Assembly: GCF_031177825.1 (NCBI RefSeq)
Contig: NZ_JAPSKE010000007.1
Span: forward strand, 186,001-250,000
Source: Paenibacillus sp.
GTDB taxonomy: Bacteria; Bacillota; Bacilli; Paenibacillales; YIM-B00363
Direction of reading: 5' to 3'
Length of the DNA: 64,000 nucleotides
The notes beneath the pieces were generated by a model that saw nothing but the letters and a program-made list of their open reading frames with translations, did not search any database and had not been told where the DNA came from. Made by a program: the position numbers and the translations under genes. Shown here piece by piece: positions 1 through 9,154 of the stretch; the stretch's first letter is position 1, and each line of letters begins with the position of its first letter.

Positions 1-1832
1 GATGTATCGCCGCTGATCGTACGGACGCCGTCGAGCCAATCGAAAATATCGTTGGCCTTCGTCGTCGAGTCGGCCAGGCCATAAGCAAGTGCCTCGAGAT
101 TGAGGAAGGTCAGGCCAAAGTCCCTTGTGACGTTGTTGATGTCAATTGTGGATACGTATCGTTTCTTCGTGCTGTCCCAGAATGTAGCGTTGAAGTTAGT
201 CTTGACCGTCGCGGCAAGATTGGAATAGTAAGCCGCCTGTGTCGGATTTCCTTTTATCGCGTATAACTCGCTCATCGCTTTGCATGAAGCATAAAAGTAA
301 AGATTGGTATAAGGATCCTTCCAGCCAAATCGGAGATTGTCCCAATAATTCGTCGGATGGCCGGTCTCCGGTGACGTCGTGCCGTCGCTTTCGCCGTTGT
401 TAATGATAATGAGGCCGTTGGCTCCGTTCATGCTTGATGATTCCATAAAGGCCATCGCGTCCTGTACTTTCTGCCATACGGTCTTTCCGTTAGAGATGTC
501 GCCGCCCGAATAGTTCGGGTTGTCATCTACTGTATCGAGATAACTGGGGTCGTCCCATACTGCAATCCGCCAAGCGGACAGAATATACAGCGGGTTGTTA
601 GCAATATGCAGCGAGTTGCCGCTCGGCCAGCGTGGATTATCGACCCAGGACCATAGGAAGCCATCAGAGCTTTGCGCATGGTTTCGCACTTTCGTTTTCA
701 ATTCGTTTTTATAGGCCGTATCGTTGGTCCACATGATTTTCCGAGCGACCCATTCAAAATAGGTAGGTTCATTTCCGAATTTAAAGACAGCATCGGTGCC
801 ATCGTCGACTGCCCCGAATTGCAGCCACATGTTATTCCAGTTTTGATCGAAGTCGCCGCCTGCATCGGTAGCGAACGGAGACCCGGATAGACCGGCTGCC
901 TCTGCCAGCTGGAAGTAATAATTGTTGAAATTATCCGGCCCGAGTTTCGTCGCTACCGCCCGGAGCGCTTTGGCCTTCACAGGCGAGAAGGTGAAGGTTT
1001 GCACCGATGAACCCGGGTTCGGATAGTTCGTGTAGCTTTGGCCGGGGATATTGATGAAGGTCGTTCCATCTGTGCTGTATTGCAGATGGAAGTCGACCGG
1101 AAAGCCCCATCCGTCGGTTCTTGGCGTGAGCACGAGATTGGTAAAAGTATATTTCTTGGGATAGACGAGCGTAAAATATTCCGTAAAACCGTTCGTTGCA
1201 TGATTGACCGAAGACCACATGTCCGTCGTTAGGTTATTGACCAGCAATTCCGGAGCATATCCCGGTAGGTGGCTGGAAGCGTTCAGCGCGCTGGCCGTTA
1301 CCCGCCGGTCGCTTGCAACAGTCGCCTGTTCGACGGTTATTTCCGAAACCTGAAGATAAAAATTGTTATAATTGTCCGGTGCGAGCTTCGTCGCCTTCAG
1401 CTGAATGTAAAGGGCGTCAATCGGCGAAGTGAAGTCCAACACGACCATGTTGGATCCGGGATTCGGAAAAGCCGTTCTCGAAGAGCCCGGTGCGGTTGTC
1501 CAGGGACCGCTGGCGGAGTCGCTATATTGAATGCTGAAATCTACCGGGAATCCGAATCCTTTCTCACGAGGATAAATCTTCACGCGTGTTATTCCGAAAT
1601 GTTTCTGTCCGAGGTGCAGCGTTACATGTTCGGCAAATGAAGGTCCTGTATGCGCCGCGCTGGAGAAGAAGTCAAAGATCTTGCCGTTAATGGCTTTGTC
1701 GGCCTGAGTGCCTGTTGAAGCATAGCTGGAGGAATAGGCGCTCCAAGGCCGAATCTTCATCGCGCCTGCTGTCGGGGTTATTAGAGAAACCACCAGGCAG
1801 GCAACAAGCAGGGCACAAAAGTTTCTGAACAT
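1..1832 (-). CDS. Secreted discoidin-domain six-hairpin glycosidase-like protein (3' end outside window)
   Basis: This gene reads leftward and runs off the window edge with 610 uninterrupted codons. The ATG at 1832-1830 follows an AAAGGAGG ribosome binding site and begins a signal peptide (MFRNFCALLVACLVVS, then an Ala-rich end). Residues about 26-140 and 150-280 are two similar F5/8 type C (discoidin) galactose-binding-like repeats; both contain GFPVDF followed by YS, and both end near APDNYNN/GPDNFNN. The rest, with segments such as NATFWDSTKKRYVST and FNLEALAYGLAD-like helices rich in Trp, Tyr and Asn, resembles the (alpha/alpha)6 fold of six-hairpin glycosidases. By family this would act outside the cell on a glycan, but I cannot assign a GH family or see the complete active site. 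It is divergent from a GH20 gene, and a cre-like site lies between them. Base composition is clearly more AT-rich than the rest of the window. Confidence 0.72.
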   Translation of the reverse strand, partial: MFRNFCALLVACLVVSLITPTAGAMKIRPWSAYSSSYASTGTQADKAINGKIFDFFSSAAHTGPSFAEHVTLHLGQKHFGITRVKIYPREKGFGFPVDFSIQYSDSASGPWTTAPGSSRTAFPNPGSNMVVLDFTSPIDALYIQLKATKLAPDNYNNFYLQVSEITVEQATVASDRRVTASALNASSHLPGYAPELLVNNLTTDMWSSVNHATNGFTEYFTLVYPKKYTFTNLVLTPRTDGWGFPVDFHLQYSTDGTTFINIPGQSYTNYPNPGSSVQTFTFSPVKAKALRAVATKLGPDNFNNYYFQLAEAAGLSGSPFATDAGGDFDQNWNNMWLQFGAVDDGTDAVFKFGNEPTYFEWVARKIMWTNDTAYKNELKTKVRNHAQSSDGFLWSWVDNPRWPSGNSLHIANNPLYILSAWRIAVWDDPSYLDTVDDNPNYSGGDISNGKTVWQKVQDAMAFMESSSMNGANGLIIINNGESDGTTSPETGHPTNYWDNLRFGWKDPYTNLYFYASCKAMSELYAIKGNPTQAAYYSNLAATVKTNFNATFWDSTKKRYVSTIDINNVTRDFGLTFLNLEALAYGLADSTTKANDIFDWLDGVRTISGDT

Positions 1833-2310
1833 AAACAAACCTCCTTTAATTCGTATTGTGACATTACAAGGCCTTTTGATCCCACCTTAAAGTAGAGTAC
1901 TGGCAGGTTACCTCCTTACCAGATCAGTCTAAAATGAAGGCGCTCTCATTTTCAACGTTGATTCAGACGAGATATGCGTTGGATCAGCACTCCGTATTTT
2001 TGCTTGGAACAAGGTGATCTGCCCGTGACATATGACGAATGAAATAAAAACAATGTTCCGGCTTTGATAGAAGATGGTCGAATAAGACGTTATTCATTGT
2101 CGATCGGACTCCCGCGATGCCGTTCATTCAATATCGGATAATGCCAATCGTTGGTCGGTTCCTGTCATTCTCTAAAGATTTGTAACAGGTAAAATAAAGA
2201 AGCAGAAGTCATAGGAGGTGAAACTTCTTCTTTGTCATCGGAGCAAGCAGGAAGTCGCCGGTTACGATTCAGTAAGTTGGCATTCCATCATAATAAGGGA
2301 GGGATTGATA
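1833..2310. other. Divergent intergenic region between the two secreted glycosidase genes
   Basis: This 478-base AT-rich gap carries the 5' signals of both flanking genes. It contains the cre-like palindrome described separately and a GGGAGGG ribosome binding site just before 2311. An in-frame upstream extension of the GH20 reading frame to 2218 exists but lacks a convincing signal peptide, so I treat that stretch as leader. I see no RNA gene or further coding region. Confidence 0.5.
1934..1949. promoter_or_regulatory. cre-like palindrome (possible CcpA or LacI-family operator)
   Basis: The sequence ATGAAGGCGCTCTCAT reads almost as its own reverse complement, and the flanking AAA/TTT extend the symmetry. 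Against the CcpA cre consensus core TGAAAGCGCTTTCA it has two mismatches. It lies about 100 bases upstream of the leftward glycosidase start and 360 bases upstream of GH20. This fits carbon catabolite control of one or both genes; CcpA binding itself is an inference. Confidence 0.55.
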
Positions 2311-5300
2311 ATGAAAGGTAATACCAACGGATTATGGTCATCCAAGTATCACGTTGCTTTCTTTTTCTTGATTTTGGGTTGCTTCTTCCTTCTGCCGAAT
2401 TCTGGACATGCCGTGGGCGGCGGTGGTTGGACTAAGCTTTACTTCAGTAACGAGGCACCCACGGATTCCATGATTTCCGCCGGTGAAACAAGGGGCGAGC
2501 AGTTCTTCTCCGCCAATACATTTAATTCACTTAGAGTCTTGTGCCCCAGTTATGCAAACAATATTGGCAGTCTGACGCTGACGTTGTACCGATGGAATAC
2601 AGATTACGCGACGACGGTTGCGGGAACGTCCATTGCTTCTCAGACCTATACGAATTTCGCGGACAATAGCTGGCTGCAATTGAATTTCACACCTCAAGCC
2701 TCGGGAAGTTATTTATGGGTGCTCAGTAATCCGGTCGAAACCGTAGGCGTATGGACGTTTACGTCGAGCACACATCCCTCGACCGCTTACTTGAATGGGA
2801 GCACCTCGGGTCTTGCCGGATATGATTATGCCTCTGAAATATTCGATCTCGGAACAGCCCCGAATGTCGTTCCCAGTTTACGAGAATGGCAAAGCGACAT
2901 AGGTGATTTTACGCTTACGACCGGTTCTCGGATCGCAATCGACAGTGCATATAACACCGTTCTTGCCGATACGGCCAACACGTTCAAGGAAGACATCCTG
3001 GCGCTTACCGGCCGCACGCTCAACATCGTGACGACAACTAGTCCCGCGGCAGGAGATTTCTATCTTACGCTCAATAATACGGATTCAGGTATCGGCAGCG
3101 AAGGTTATATTATGCAAGCGGCCGATTACGTTACGATCAAGGCCAATAGCGCCAAAGGCGTTTTTTATGGTACGCGTACGGCTCTTCAGCTCCTGAATCA
3201 GAGCCCGGACAAGAGCGCAATCCCGAAAGGCACGACAAGGGATTATCCGAAATATCAGGAACGCGCATTCATGCTTGACGTGGCGCGCAAATATTTTTCG
3301 GTTGACAGCATAAAAGATTTCATTAGGTTTCTTTCATGGCATAAAATGAATGACCTGCACATCCATTTTTCGGATAACGAAGCTTTCCGACTCGTCAGTA
3401 CGACCTACCCGGGACTCGCTGCCGCCCAAAGTTATACCCATGCGGATTTGCAGGATATCCAAGATTTCGCCCGCAAGTATCATGTCACGATAACGCCGGA
3501 AATCGATCTGCCCGGACACGCAACTTCCATCACCAACTATATGCCCTCCATCAAGAATCAGACTTGGAGCGACGTGGTAGACCTCTCGCTTCCGGATACG
3601 TTTACCTTCGTGAACAACATTCTCGATGAGTTCGTCCCTTTATTCGAGGCGCCCGATTTCCATCTGGGCACGGACGAAACGCCAAATGATGCCCGAGGAT
3701 TCCCGTATTTCGAGCGTCACGTGGATGATGATGCCCGCACATATAATTATGCGCTTTCCCAAGGGTACTCGACGGCAGGCGAGCTGTACCGCAAGTTTAT
3801 CAATGATTACAACAGCGTTCTGAAGAGCAAAGGAAAGAAGACAAGGGTATGGGCCTGGTTCGACACTCTACCGGGCAATATTCCGATCAGCAACGACATC
3901 GTATACGACGCCTGGATGGCGGACGGGATCCAATCTGTATCCCAGAGAGGCTTTGGCATTATCAACTCGTCTGCCAGGTACCTGTATAGTGTTCCAGGCA
4001 CAGGGTGGCAAACCGATCCTGTCTATCTGTATCAGACGTGGAAACCGCACATGTTCGACTCTTTCAATACGTCCGAACAGTTGTCAGCTGCAGATCCGAA
4101 CATTCTCGGAGTCAAATTCAACAACTGGAATGACATCTCGCTGGCCCTTGGTTTTACGGAGCAAGAAGTCGCCAAAGTCGTGGCGCAACCCTTGAGAATC
4201 GTTGCCGAAACCACATGGGGAGGTCCCAAATCGGTTGAAGGCTATCGAGCATTTCTGAACCGTTCGGCGCTTGCGGGAGAACCTCCGGGACTCATTACGA
4301 CGGGAGGGAATGCGCCGATCAACCTGGCATTGACAAGATCCGTAGCGACTTCTTCCGACGCGAATGGCAATCTTGCAGGCATGTATGCCGTGGACGGAGC
4401 GGTGGCGACAAGGTGGTCCAGCGCCGAAGGCATCGATCCGCAATGGATTTACGTGGATTTAGGCGCGCCTTCGAATTTCAACCGAGTGAAGCTGAATTGG
4501 GAAACGGCCTACGCGCGTTCGTATACGATTTCCGTATCCGACGATGCATCGAACTGGACGACCGTCTACCAGACAACTTCCGGAGACGGCGGGATCGACG
4601 AAGTCAGCTTCCCCACCGTTTCCGCGAGATACGTAAGAATGCACGGTACGCAGAGAGGGACGGATTGGGGGTATTCGATTAGAGAATTAGGCGTCTATTA
4701 CGACCTGACCGTCGGCAACAATTATGCATGGAACAAGACGGCAACTGCGTCCTCCGTATACCCGGCATGGACGAATCCCTCCCATGTGCTCGACGGGAAC
4801 GAAGCGACCCGATGGTCCAGCGATGAAGGCGAAGATCCGCAATGGATCAACATCGATCTCGGTCAGAACAGAACTGTAAACAGAGTCAGGCTGAATTGGG
4901 AAGCGGCCTATGCCAAGTCCTACAAAATCCAATTGTCGACGGATGCCGTGAATTGGACGGACGTCTACTCCACAACGAACGGAAACGGCGGCATCGACGA
5001 TATCGAGTTTGCGGAAGCAAGCGCAAGATACGTGAGAATGTACGGAACGGAGCGAGGGACGGTCTTTGGGTACTCGCTATACGAATTTGGCGTTTATTAC
5101 GATAGTCCCGCACAGACGAATTTGGCGCTTGATAAGGCGGCAACCGCGTCCGGGACGTACCCCGCAGGAAACGTAGCCGGCAACGCAACCGATAGCAGCA
5201 TGGCGACAAGATGGTCGAGTCCGGAAGGCGTCGATCCCCAATGGATCTACGTTGACCTTGGCTCGGTACAGAGCTTGAATAGTGTTAAGCTTTATTGGGA

Positions 5301-5505
5301 ATCCGCATATGGCAAAACCTATAAAATTCAGGTTTCCGATAATGCGACAAGCTGGACCGATGTGTATCAGACGATATCCGGGGATGGAGGCCTCGATACC
5401 ATTCGCTTCCCGACCGTGAACGCGAGGTACGTACGAATGTACGGTATGGAGAGAGGCACCGGATGGGGATATTCCTTATACAGCTTTAACGTGTACTCGA
5501 ACTGA
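2311..5505 (+). CDS. Secreted GH20 beta-N-acetylhexosaminidase with three discoidin domains
   Basis: Family GH20 enzymes remove terminal beta-linked N-acetylhexosamines from chitin fragments and glycoconjugates. I start at 2311 because a strong AAGGGAGGG site precedes it and a clean signal peptide follows (AFFFLILGCFFLLPNSGHA, cut near residue 34); an in-frame upstream start at 2218 is less likely. The product is 1064 residues. An N-terminal beta-rich module of about 140 residues is followed by a GH20b-like domain (residues 190-310) and a TIM barrel (about 315-650). The barrel carries the family's catalytic Asp-Glu pair in FHLGTDETP (D455, E456); the usual second Gly is Thr here. Three discoidin/F5-8C repeats follow (about 671-800, 803-935 and 936-1064), each with a RWSS...DPQWI core, giving a glycan-binding tail. 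A bidirectional terminator lies directly downstream. GC content is lower than in the housekeeping genes nearby. Confidence 0.9.
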   Translation: MKGNTNGLWSSKYHVAFFFLILGCFFLLPNSGHAVGGGGWTKLYFSNEAPTDSMISAGETRGEQFFSANTFNSLRVLCPSYANNIGSLTLTLYRWNTDYATTVAGTSIASQTYTNFADNSWLQLNFTPQASGSYLWVLSNPVETVGVWTFTSSTHPSTAYLNGSTSGLAGYDYASEIFDLGTAPNVVPSLREWQSDIGDFTLTTGSRIAIDSAYNTVLADTANTFKEDILALTGRTLNIVTTTSPAAGDFYLTLNNTDSGIGSEGYIMQAADYVTIKANSAKGVFYGTRTALQLLNQSPDKSAIPKGTTRDYPKYQERAFMLDVARKYFSVDSIKDFIRFLSWHKMNDLHIHFSDNEAFRLVSTTYPGLAAAQSYTHADLQDIQDFARKYHVTITPEIDLPGHATSITNYMPSIKNQTWSDVVDLSLPDTFTFVNNILDEFVPLFEAPDFHLGTDETPNDARGFPYFERHVDDDARTYNYALSQGYSTAGELYRKFINDYNSVLKSKGKKTRVWAWFDTLPGNIPISNDIVYDAWMADGIQSVSQRGFGIINSSARYLYSVPGTGWQTDPVYLYQTWKPHMFDSFNTSEQLSAADPNILGVKFNNWNDISLALGFTEQEVAKVVAQPLRIVAETTWGGPKSVEGYRAFLNRSALAGEPPGLITTGGNAPINLALTRSVATSSDANGNLAGMYAVDGAVATRWSSAEGIDPQWIYVDLGAPSNFNRVKLNWETAYARSYTISVSDDASNWTTVYQTTSGDGGIDEVSFPTVSARYVRMHGTQRGTDWGYSIRELGVYYDLTVGNNYAWNKTATASSVYPAWTNPSHVLDGNEATRWSSDEGEDPQWINIDLGQNRTVNRVRLNWEAAYAKSYKIQLSTDAVNWTDVYSTTNGNGGIDDIEFAEASARYVRMYGTERGTVFGYSLYEFGVYYDSPAQTNLALDKAATASGTYPAGNVAGNATDSSMATRWSSPEGVDPQWIYVDLGSVQSLNSVKLYWESAYGKTYKIQVSDNATSWTDVYQTISGDGGLDTIRFPTVNARYVRMYGMERGTGWGYSLYSFNVYSN

Positions 5506-5516
5506 ATCGGGAAACT

Positions 5517-5557
5517 TAAAAAAGTGCGTATCCTGCATCAGGATACGCACTTCCTCT
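5517..5557. terminator. Bidirectional intrinsic terminator between GH20 and AraC genes
   Basis: A perfect 13-bp stem (AAGTGCGTATCCT / AGGATACGCACTT, 5522-5534 and 5540-5552) closes a 5-base loop. It is preceded by an A-run and followed by a T-rich stretch, so it can stop transcription from both convergent genes. Confidence 0.88.
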
Positions 5558-5614
5558 TTCGGGGATAACCCCCGGATGTAATGACCCGCATCGGGCGGTT
5601 GCGATCGATAATAG

Positions 5615-6529
5615 CTAAGCTTTTCGGGAATGCATTTCTTCCCTGTACTTGCTTGGAGAACATGTAACCTTGCGAACAAAAAGTTTCGTGAAAAATGACG
5701 GATCCTCATATCCGACTTTAGCTGCGATGTCTACGACCCTGTCATGAGTATGCAGTAAGAGTTGCTTCGCTCTTTCGATCCGGACGTAGTGCAGCATCTC
5801 CAAGACGGTCTTGCCCGTTTCCTGCTTGAATAAGCGGTTCAGGTGCCGACTACTGACTCCCAGGAGTGCAGCCAATTGGTCGATGCATTTCTTTTGCTCC
5901 GAATTTTCTTCGATATACTGATAGATTTTGCTGATTAGGACCGACCTTGGATGGTGTTGTTGCGCGTGTACGGATTTCTTTTTTTGACTGGCTTCATCTT
6001 GAAACCGGATCAACAAATGGAAGAGCTCGAACAGTTTAAGCCGCAGGACGGTGCTTGCGAACTCTCTGTTTTGCGTCTGTTCCTCGAGCATTGCTACCAG
6101 CAATATTTCGATACGTCTCGCGTCGGATAGCCCAAGCTTCAATCGGGGGTGAAATTCATCCTCTCTATTGAAGAAAGGGTGCAGCAAAAAAGTTTCGATT
6201 TGATCTTGAGCGTCGATTGCTCTCTTCCACGGCGGATCAAGTAGTTCAGGTACGAAAAGGCAGTTTATCAATTCGAAGGATGCCCCTTCATCGAGTATAT
6301 AGGTGTGGAAATGACCGGGACGGATTAGGATCATGTCGCCTGCATGAAGGGGATAATACTTGTTTTCGTAATAATGAGTGGTGTGTCCATGAACGACGTA
6401 TACGAGTTCATAAAATTCATGATCGTGTACGGGAGGGAGATCTTGTAAAAAATGAATTTTACGCTCGATATAGACGGGGAAATTTCGGGGATCCTTAAGG
6501 TACAAACTGGATTGCAAGGTATACGTCAT
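5615..6529 (-). CDS. AraC family transcriptional regulator with cupin sensor
   Basis: A 304-residue regulator. The ATG at 6529 is chosen over an upstream TTG because AAAGGGG sits 8 bases before it. The N-terminal half is a cupin sugar-sensing domain (HDHEFYELVYVVHGHTTHYY, then the GDMILIRPGHFHTY turn). The C-terminal about 100 residues form two AraC helix-turn-helix units: LAALLGVSSRHLNRLFKQ, then IAAKVGYEDPSFFTKLF. Such proteins usually activate nearby carbohydrate genes. It is convergent with the GH20 gene and shares its lower GC content, so it probably belongs to the same glycan-use locus. The inducer is unknown. Confidence 0.88.
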   Translation of the reverse strand: MTYTLQSSLYLKDPRNFPVYIERKIHFLQDLPPVHDHEFYELVYVVHGHTTHYYENKYYPLHAGDMILIRPGHFHTYILDEGASFELINCLFVPELLDPPWKRAIDAQDQIETFLLHPFFNREDEFHPRLKLGLSDARRIEILLVAMLEEQTQNREFASTVLRLKLFELFHLLIRFQDEASQKKKSVHAQQHHPRSVLISKIYQYIEENSEQKKCIDQLAALLGVSSRHLNRLFKQETGKTVLEMLHYVRIERAKQLLLHTHDRVVDIAAKVGYEDPSFFTKLFVRKVTCSPSKYREEMHSRKA

Positions 6530-6945
6530 AAATACAACCCCTTTGAATGGCGTCTCATGTAAAGTTAGTATTATTATACAATGAAAGCGGATACACAAAT
6601 AGATGAGTAATTGATCGCCATTATGATAAATAGGGCTATCCCTCAGTCGCCAGTACGAGTTTCTCCAGGATCAATTCAACCAATTGCGTGATTGGAGCGC
6701 CGGGGGAGGTAGAGGGTTCGCGGCTCCTTTCTAAGGTGATTTCCTCTAGTGGAGAGAGTAGGTAAAGTCGCAGCGGAGCGGGGAATGACGAGAGAATAAG
6801 TGGAATAAACGAGTTCCTGAACAGAAGGAATCAGCTTTGAAAGAAGCGTAGGGAGAGTAGGGAGAGGTGCAGAGAAAAGCCAGGGGCGATGGTGGCGGGG
6901 CGGCGAAGGGCATCGGGCGAAACAAAGCGAGTTTGGAGGAACGCG
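6530..6945. other. Purine-rich intergenic stretch without a supported gene
   Basis: This gap separates the AraC start from the ilvD terminator. The first 100 bases are AT-rich and should hold the AraC promoter. From about 6670 to 6930 the plus strand is strikingly rich in G and A (runs such as GGGGGAGGTAGAGGG and GGGAGAGTAGGGAGAGG). Open frames here lack ribosome binding sites and recognisable protein character, so I call no gene. Confidence 0.4.
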
Positions 6946-6984
6946 CAAAAAGAACCGCCGAGGCGAGGAGCCGTCGGCGGTTCT
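6946..6984 (-). terminator. Intrinsic terminator of ilvD
   Basis: Read on the minus strand, an 11-bp perfect stem (AGAACCGCCGA / TCGGCGGTTCT) with a 12-base loop is followed by TTTTT. It lies about 40 bases beyond the ilvD stop. Confidence 0.85.
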
Positions 6985-7021
6985 GGGCGAAGCATATGCA
7001 AGCGCGGAGCGCTGCAAAAAA

Positions 7022-8710
7022 TTAGATTTTCATGACGCCGCCCATGGAAGCGTTGGTAACGAGCTTGGAGTAGCGCGCCAGGTAGCCGGTGCGCACTTTC
7101 GGCTCGAATTCCTTCCACTCGGTCTTGCGGCGCTGCTCGAGCTCTTCGTCGCTCACTTCGAGCTTGATCGAACGGTTGTTCAGGTCGAGCTCGATCATGT
7201 CGCCGTCGTGCACGAACGCGATCGGGCCGCCTTCGGCCGCTTCCGGCGAGATGTGACCGATCGAGATGCCGCGCGACGCGCCGGAGAAGCGGCCGTCGGT
7301 GATAAGGCCGACCTTCGCGCCGAGGCCCATGCCGACGATCTGCGACGTCGGGGCGAGCATCTCCGGCATGCCGGGTCCGCCCTTCGGTCCTTCGTAGCGG
7401 ATGACGACGACATGGCCTTCCTTCACCTTGCCGTTCGCGATGCCGCTCAGCGCCTCTTCCTGCGAGTCGAAGCAGATCGCCGGACCGCGGTGGTAACCGC
7501 CGACGGACTTATCGACCGCGCCGACCTTGATGATCGCGCCTTCCGGAGCGAGGTTGCCGAACAAGACGGCGAGGCCGCCGCGCTCGCTGTGCGGGTTGTC
7601 GATCGGGCGAATGACTTCCTTATTCAGGATGTCGCAGCCCGCGACGCTCTCGCGCAGCGTCTTGCCCGTAACCGTCATCTGATCCGGATGCAGCGCGCCT
7701 TCCTTCTTCAGCAGCTCGTTCAGCACGGCACTGACGCCTCCGGCCAGATGCACGTCTTCGATGTGCCAGTCGGACGCCGGCGCGATCTTCGCCAGATGCG
7801 GCACGCGCTCGGCGACTTCGTTGATGCGTTCGATCGGGTAGTCGAAGCCAGCTTCTTGCGCGAGCGCGAGCGTGTGTAGCACGGTGTTCGTGGAGCCGCC
7901 GAGCGCCATGTCGAGCGCGAACGCGTTGTCGATCGTCTCGATCGTAACGATATCGCGCGGCTTGAGGTCCATCTTGATGAGCTCCATGAGCTGCATAGCG
8001 GACTTCCGTACGAACTCGCGTCGCTCCGGCGCGATCGCGAGGATCGTGCCGTTGCCCGGGAGCGCGAGGCCCAGCGCTTCCGCGAGGCAGTTCATGGAGT
8101 TCGCCGTGAACATGCCGGAGCAGGAGCCGCACGTCGGGCAGCCGTACTGCTCGAGCTCGGTAAGGCTCTTCTCGTCGATCTTGCCCGCTTGATAAGCGCC
8201 GACGCCTTCGAAGACGGACGACAGCGAGATCGAGCGGCCGTCGGACGTCTTGCCGGCCTTCATCGGGCCGCCGGAGACGAACACGGTCGGAATGTTGACG
8301 CGAAGCGCGCCCATCATCATTCCGGGCGTGATTTTGTCGCAGTTCGGGATGCATACCATACCGTCGAACCAGTGCGCCGAGACGACCGTCTCGAGCGAGT
8401 CGGCGATGATTTCACGGGACGGCAGCGAGTACCGCATGCCGATATGGCCCATCGCGATGCCGTCGTCGACGCCGATCGTGTTGAATTCGAACGGGACGCC
8501 GCCCGCTTCGCGAATCGCTTCCTTCACGATCTTGCCGAATTCCTGCAGGTGGACGTGACCCGGGACGATGTCGATATATGAATTGCACACCGCGATGAAC
8601 GGTTTGTCGAAATCTTCTTCCTTCACGCCTGCCGCCCGAAGCAAGCTTCTATGCGGTGCACGGTCGAACCCGCGCTTGATCATGTCCGAGCGCATCTTAG
8701 CTTTAGCCAT
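7022..8710 (-). CDS. ilvD: Dihydroxy-acid dehydratase
   Basis: IlvD dehydrates 2,3-dihydroxy-isovalerate and its methylvalerate homologue to the 2-keto acids in cytosolic valine, isoleucine and leucine (and pantothenate) synthesis. The 562-residue length is normal. Family hallmarks are present: [14 protein letters not shown] (C42), [16 protein letters not shown] (C124) and [19 protein letters not shown] (C191/C194/C197), which supply the iron-sulfur ligands (most likely C42, C124 and C197), plus the C-terminal [11 protein letters not shown] loop. A GGAGGAGAG site precedes the ATG. The gene stands apart from other branched-chain genes in this window and has its own terminator. The upstream 115 bases contain no T-box-like leader that I can see. 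Confidence 0.97.
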   Translation of the reverse strand: MAKAKMRSDMIKRGFDRAPHRSLLRAAGVKEEDFDKPFIAVCNSYIDIVPGHVHLQEFGKIVKEAIREAGGVPFEFNTIGVDDGIAMGHIGMRYSLPSREIIADSLETVVSAHWFDGMVCIPNCDKITPGMMMGALRVNIPTVFVSGGPMKAGKTSDGRSISLSSVFEGVGAYQAGKIDEKSLTELEQYGCPTCGSCSGMFTANSMNCLAEALGLALPGNGTILAIAPERREFVRKSAMQLMELIKMDLKPRDIVTIETIDNAFALDMALGGSTNTVLHTLALAQEAGFDYPIERINEVAERVPHLAKIAPASDWHIEDVHLAGGVSAVLNELLKKEGALHPDQMTVTGKTLRESVAGCDILNKEVIRPIDNPHSERGGLAVLFGNLAPEGAIIKVGAVDKSVGGYHRGPAICFDSQEEALSGIANGKVKEGHVVVIRYEGPKGGPGMPEMLAPTSQIVGMGLGAKVGLITDGRFSGASRGISIGHISPEAAEGGPIAFVHDGDMIELDLNNRSIKLEVSDEELEQRRKTEWKEFEPKVRTGYLARYSKLVTNASMGGVMKI

Positions 8711-8825
8711 GCTTATATCTCTCCTCCGTCCTTGTCTTCGAAAAAAAGTGGCATATTACATTCGAGTGTAACATATTTATGTACGTTGCGACATGAGGAA
8801 TCGGAAAAAAGATATGGCAAAGCCC

Positions 8826-9032
8826 TTAAGCGCGCTTCTTCAGGAGCTTGTAAAGCACATAGCCGATGAGGCCGACGCCGAGCAGGCCGACGCCGTAGTC
8901 GAGGAACGATACGAACAATCCCGCCCCCGAACCGAAAAACAGCTCGAACAAGCCGAACGCGCTGCGCGGCAAAAACGCGAACACGCCGCCGATCGCGACG
9001 AGCAGCACATAGAAGGTCAAGTTGCGTTCCAT
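8826..9032 (-). CDS. Small two-helix membrane protein, function unknown
   Basis: A 68-residue hypothetical protein. An AAAGGAGGGAG site 6-12 bases before the ATG supports a real start. It holds two hydrophobic spans (about residues 5-20 and 37-62, the second containing GVGLLGVGLIGYVLYKLL) and ends in a positively charged KKRA tail, predicting a small inner-membrane hairpin. It lies upstream of ilvD on the same strand with 115 bases between, so co-transcription is possible but not shown. I recognise no family. Confidence 0.7.
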   Translation of the reverse strand: MERNLTFYVLLVAIGGVFAFLPRSAFGLFELFFGSGAGLFVSFLDYGVGLLGVGLIGYVLYKLLKKRA

Positions 9033-9154
9033 GCTTCTCCCTCCTTTCTCTTACATATATATTCCGCTTGTCCGCCCGACTTGCCGGAAATAACGCGGAC
9101 GAATCCGGGGCATACTGGAAAACACACTTCTAACTGGGATATGAGGATTCGGTT

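Noticed and set aside
6676..7017. 113-codon minus-strand frame downstream of ilvD
   Set aside because: It contains the ilvD terminator, lacks a ribosome binding site and its translation is Pro/Arg/Ser-rich low complexity.
8711..8825. T-box leader upstream of ilvD
   Set aside because: The gap of 115 bases is too short, and no T-box sequence or paired terminator/antiterminator is visible.
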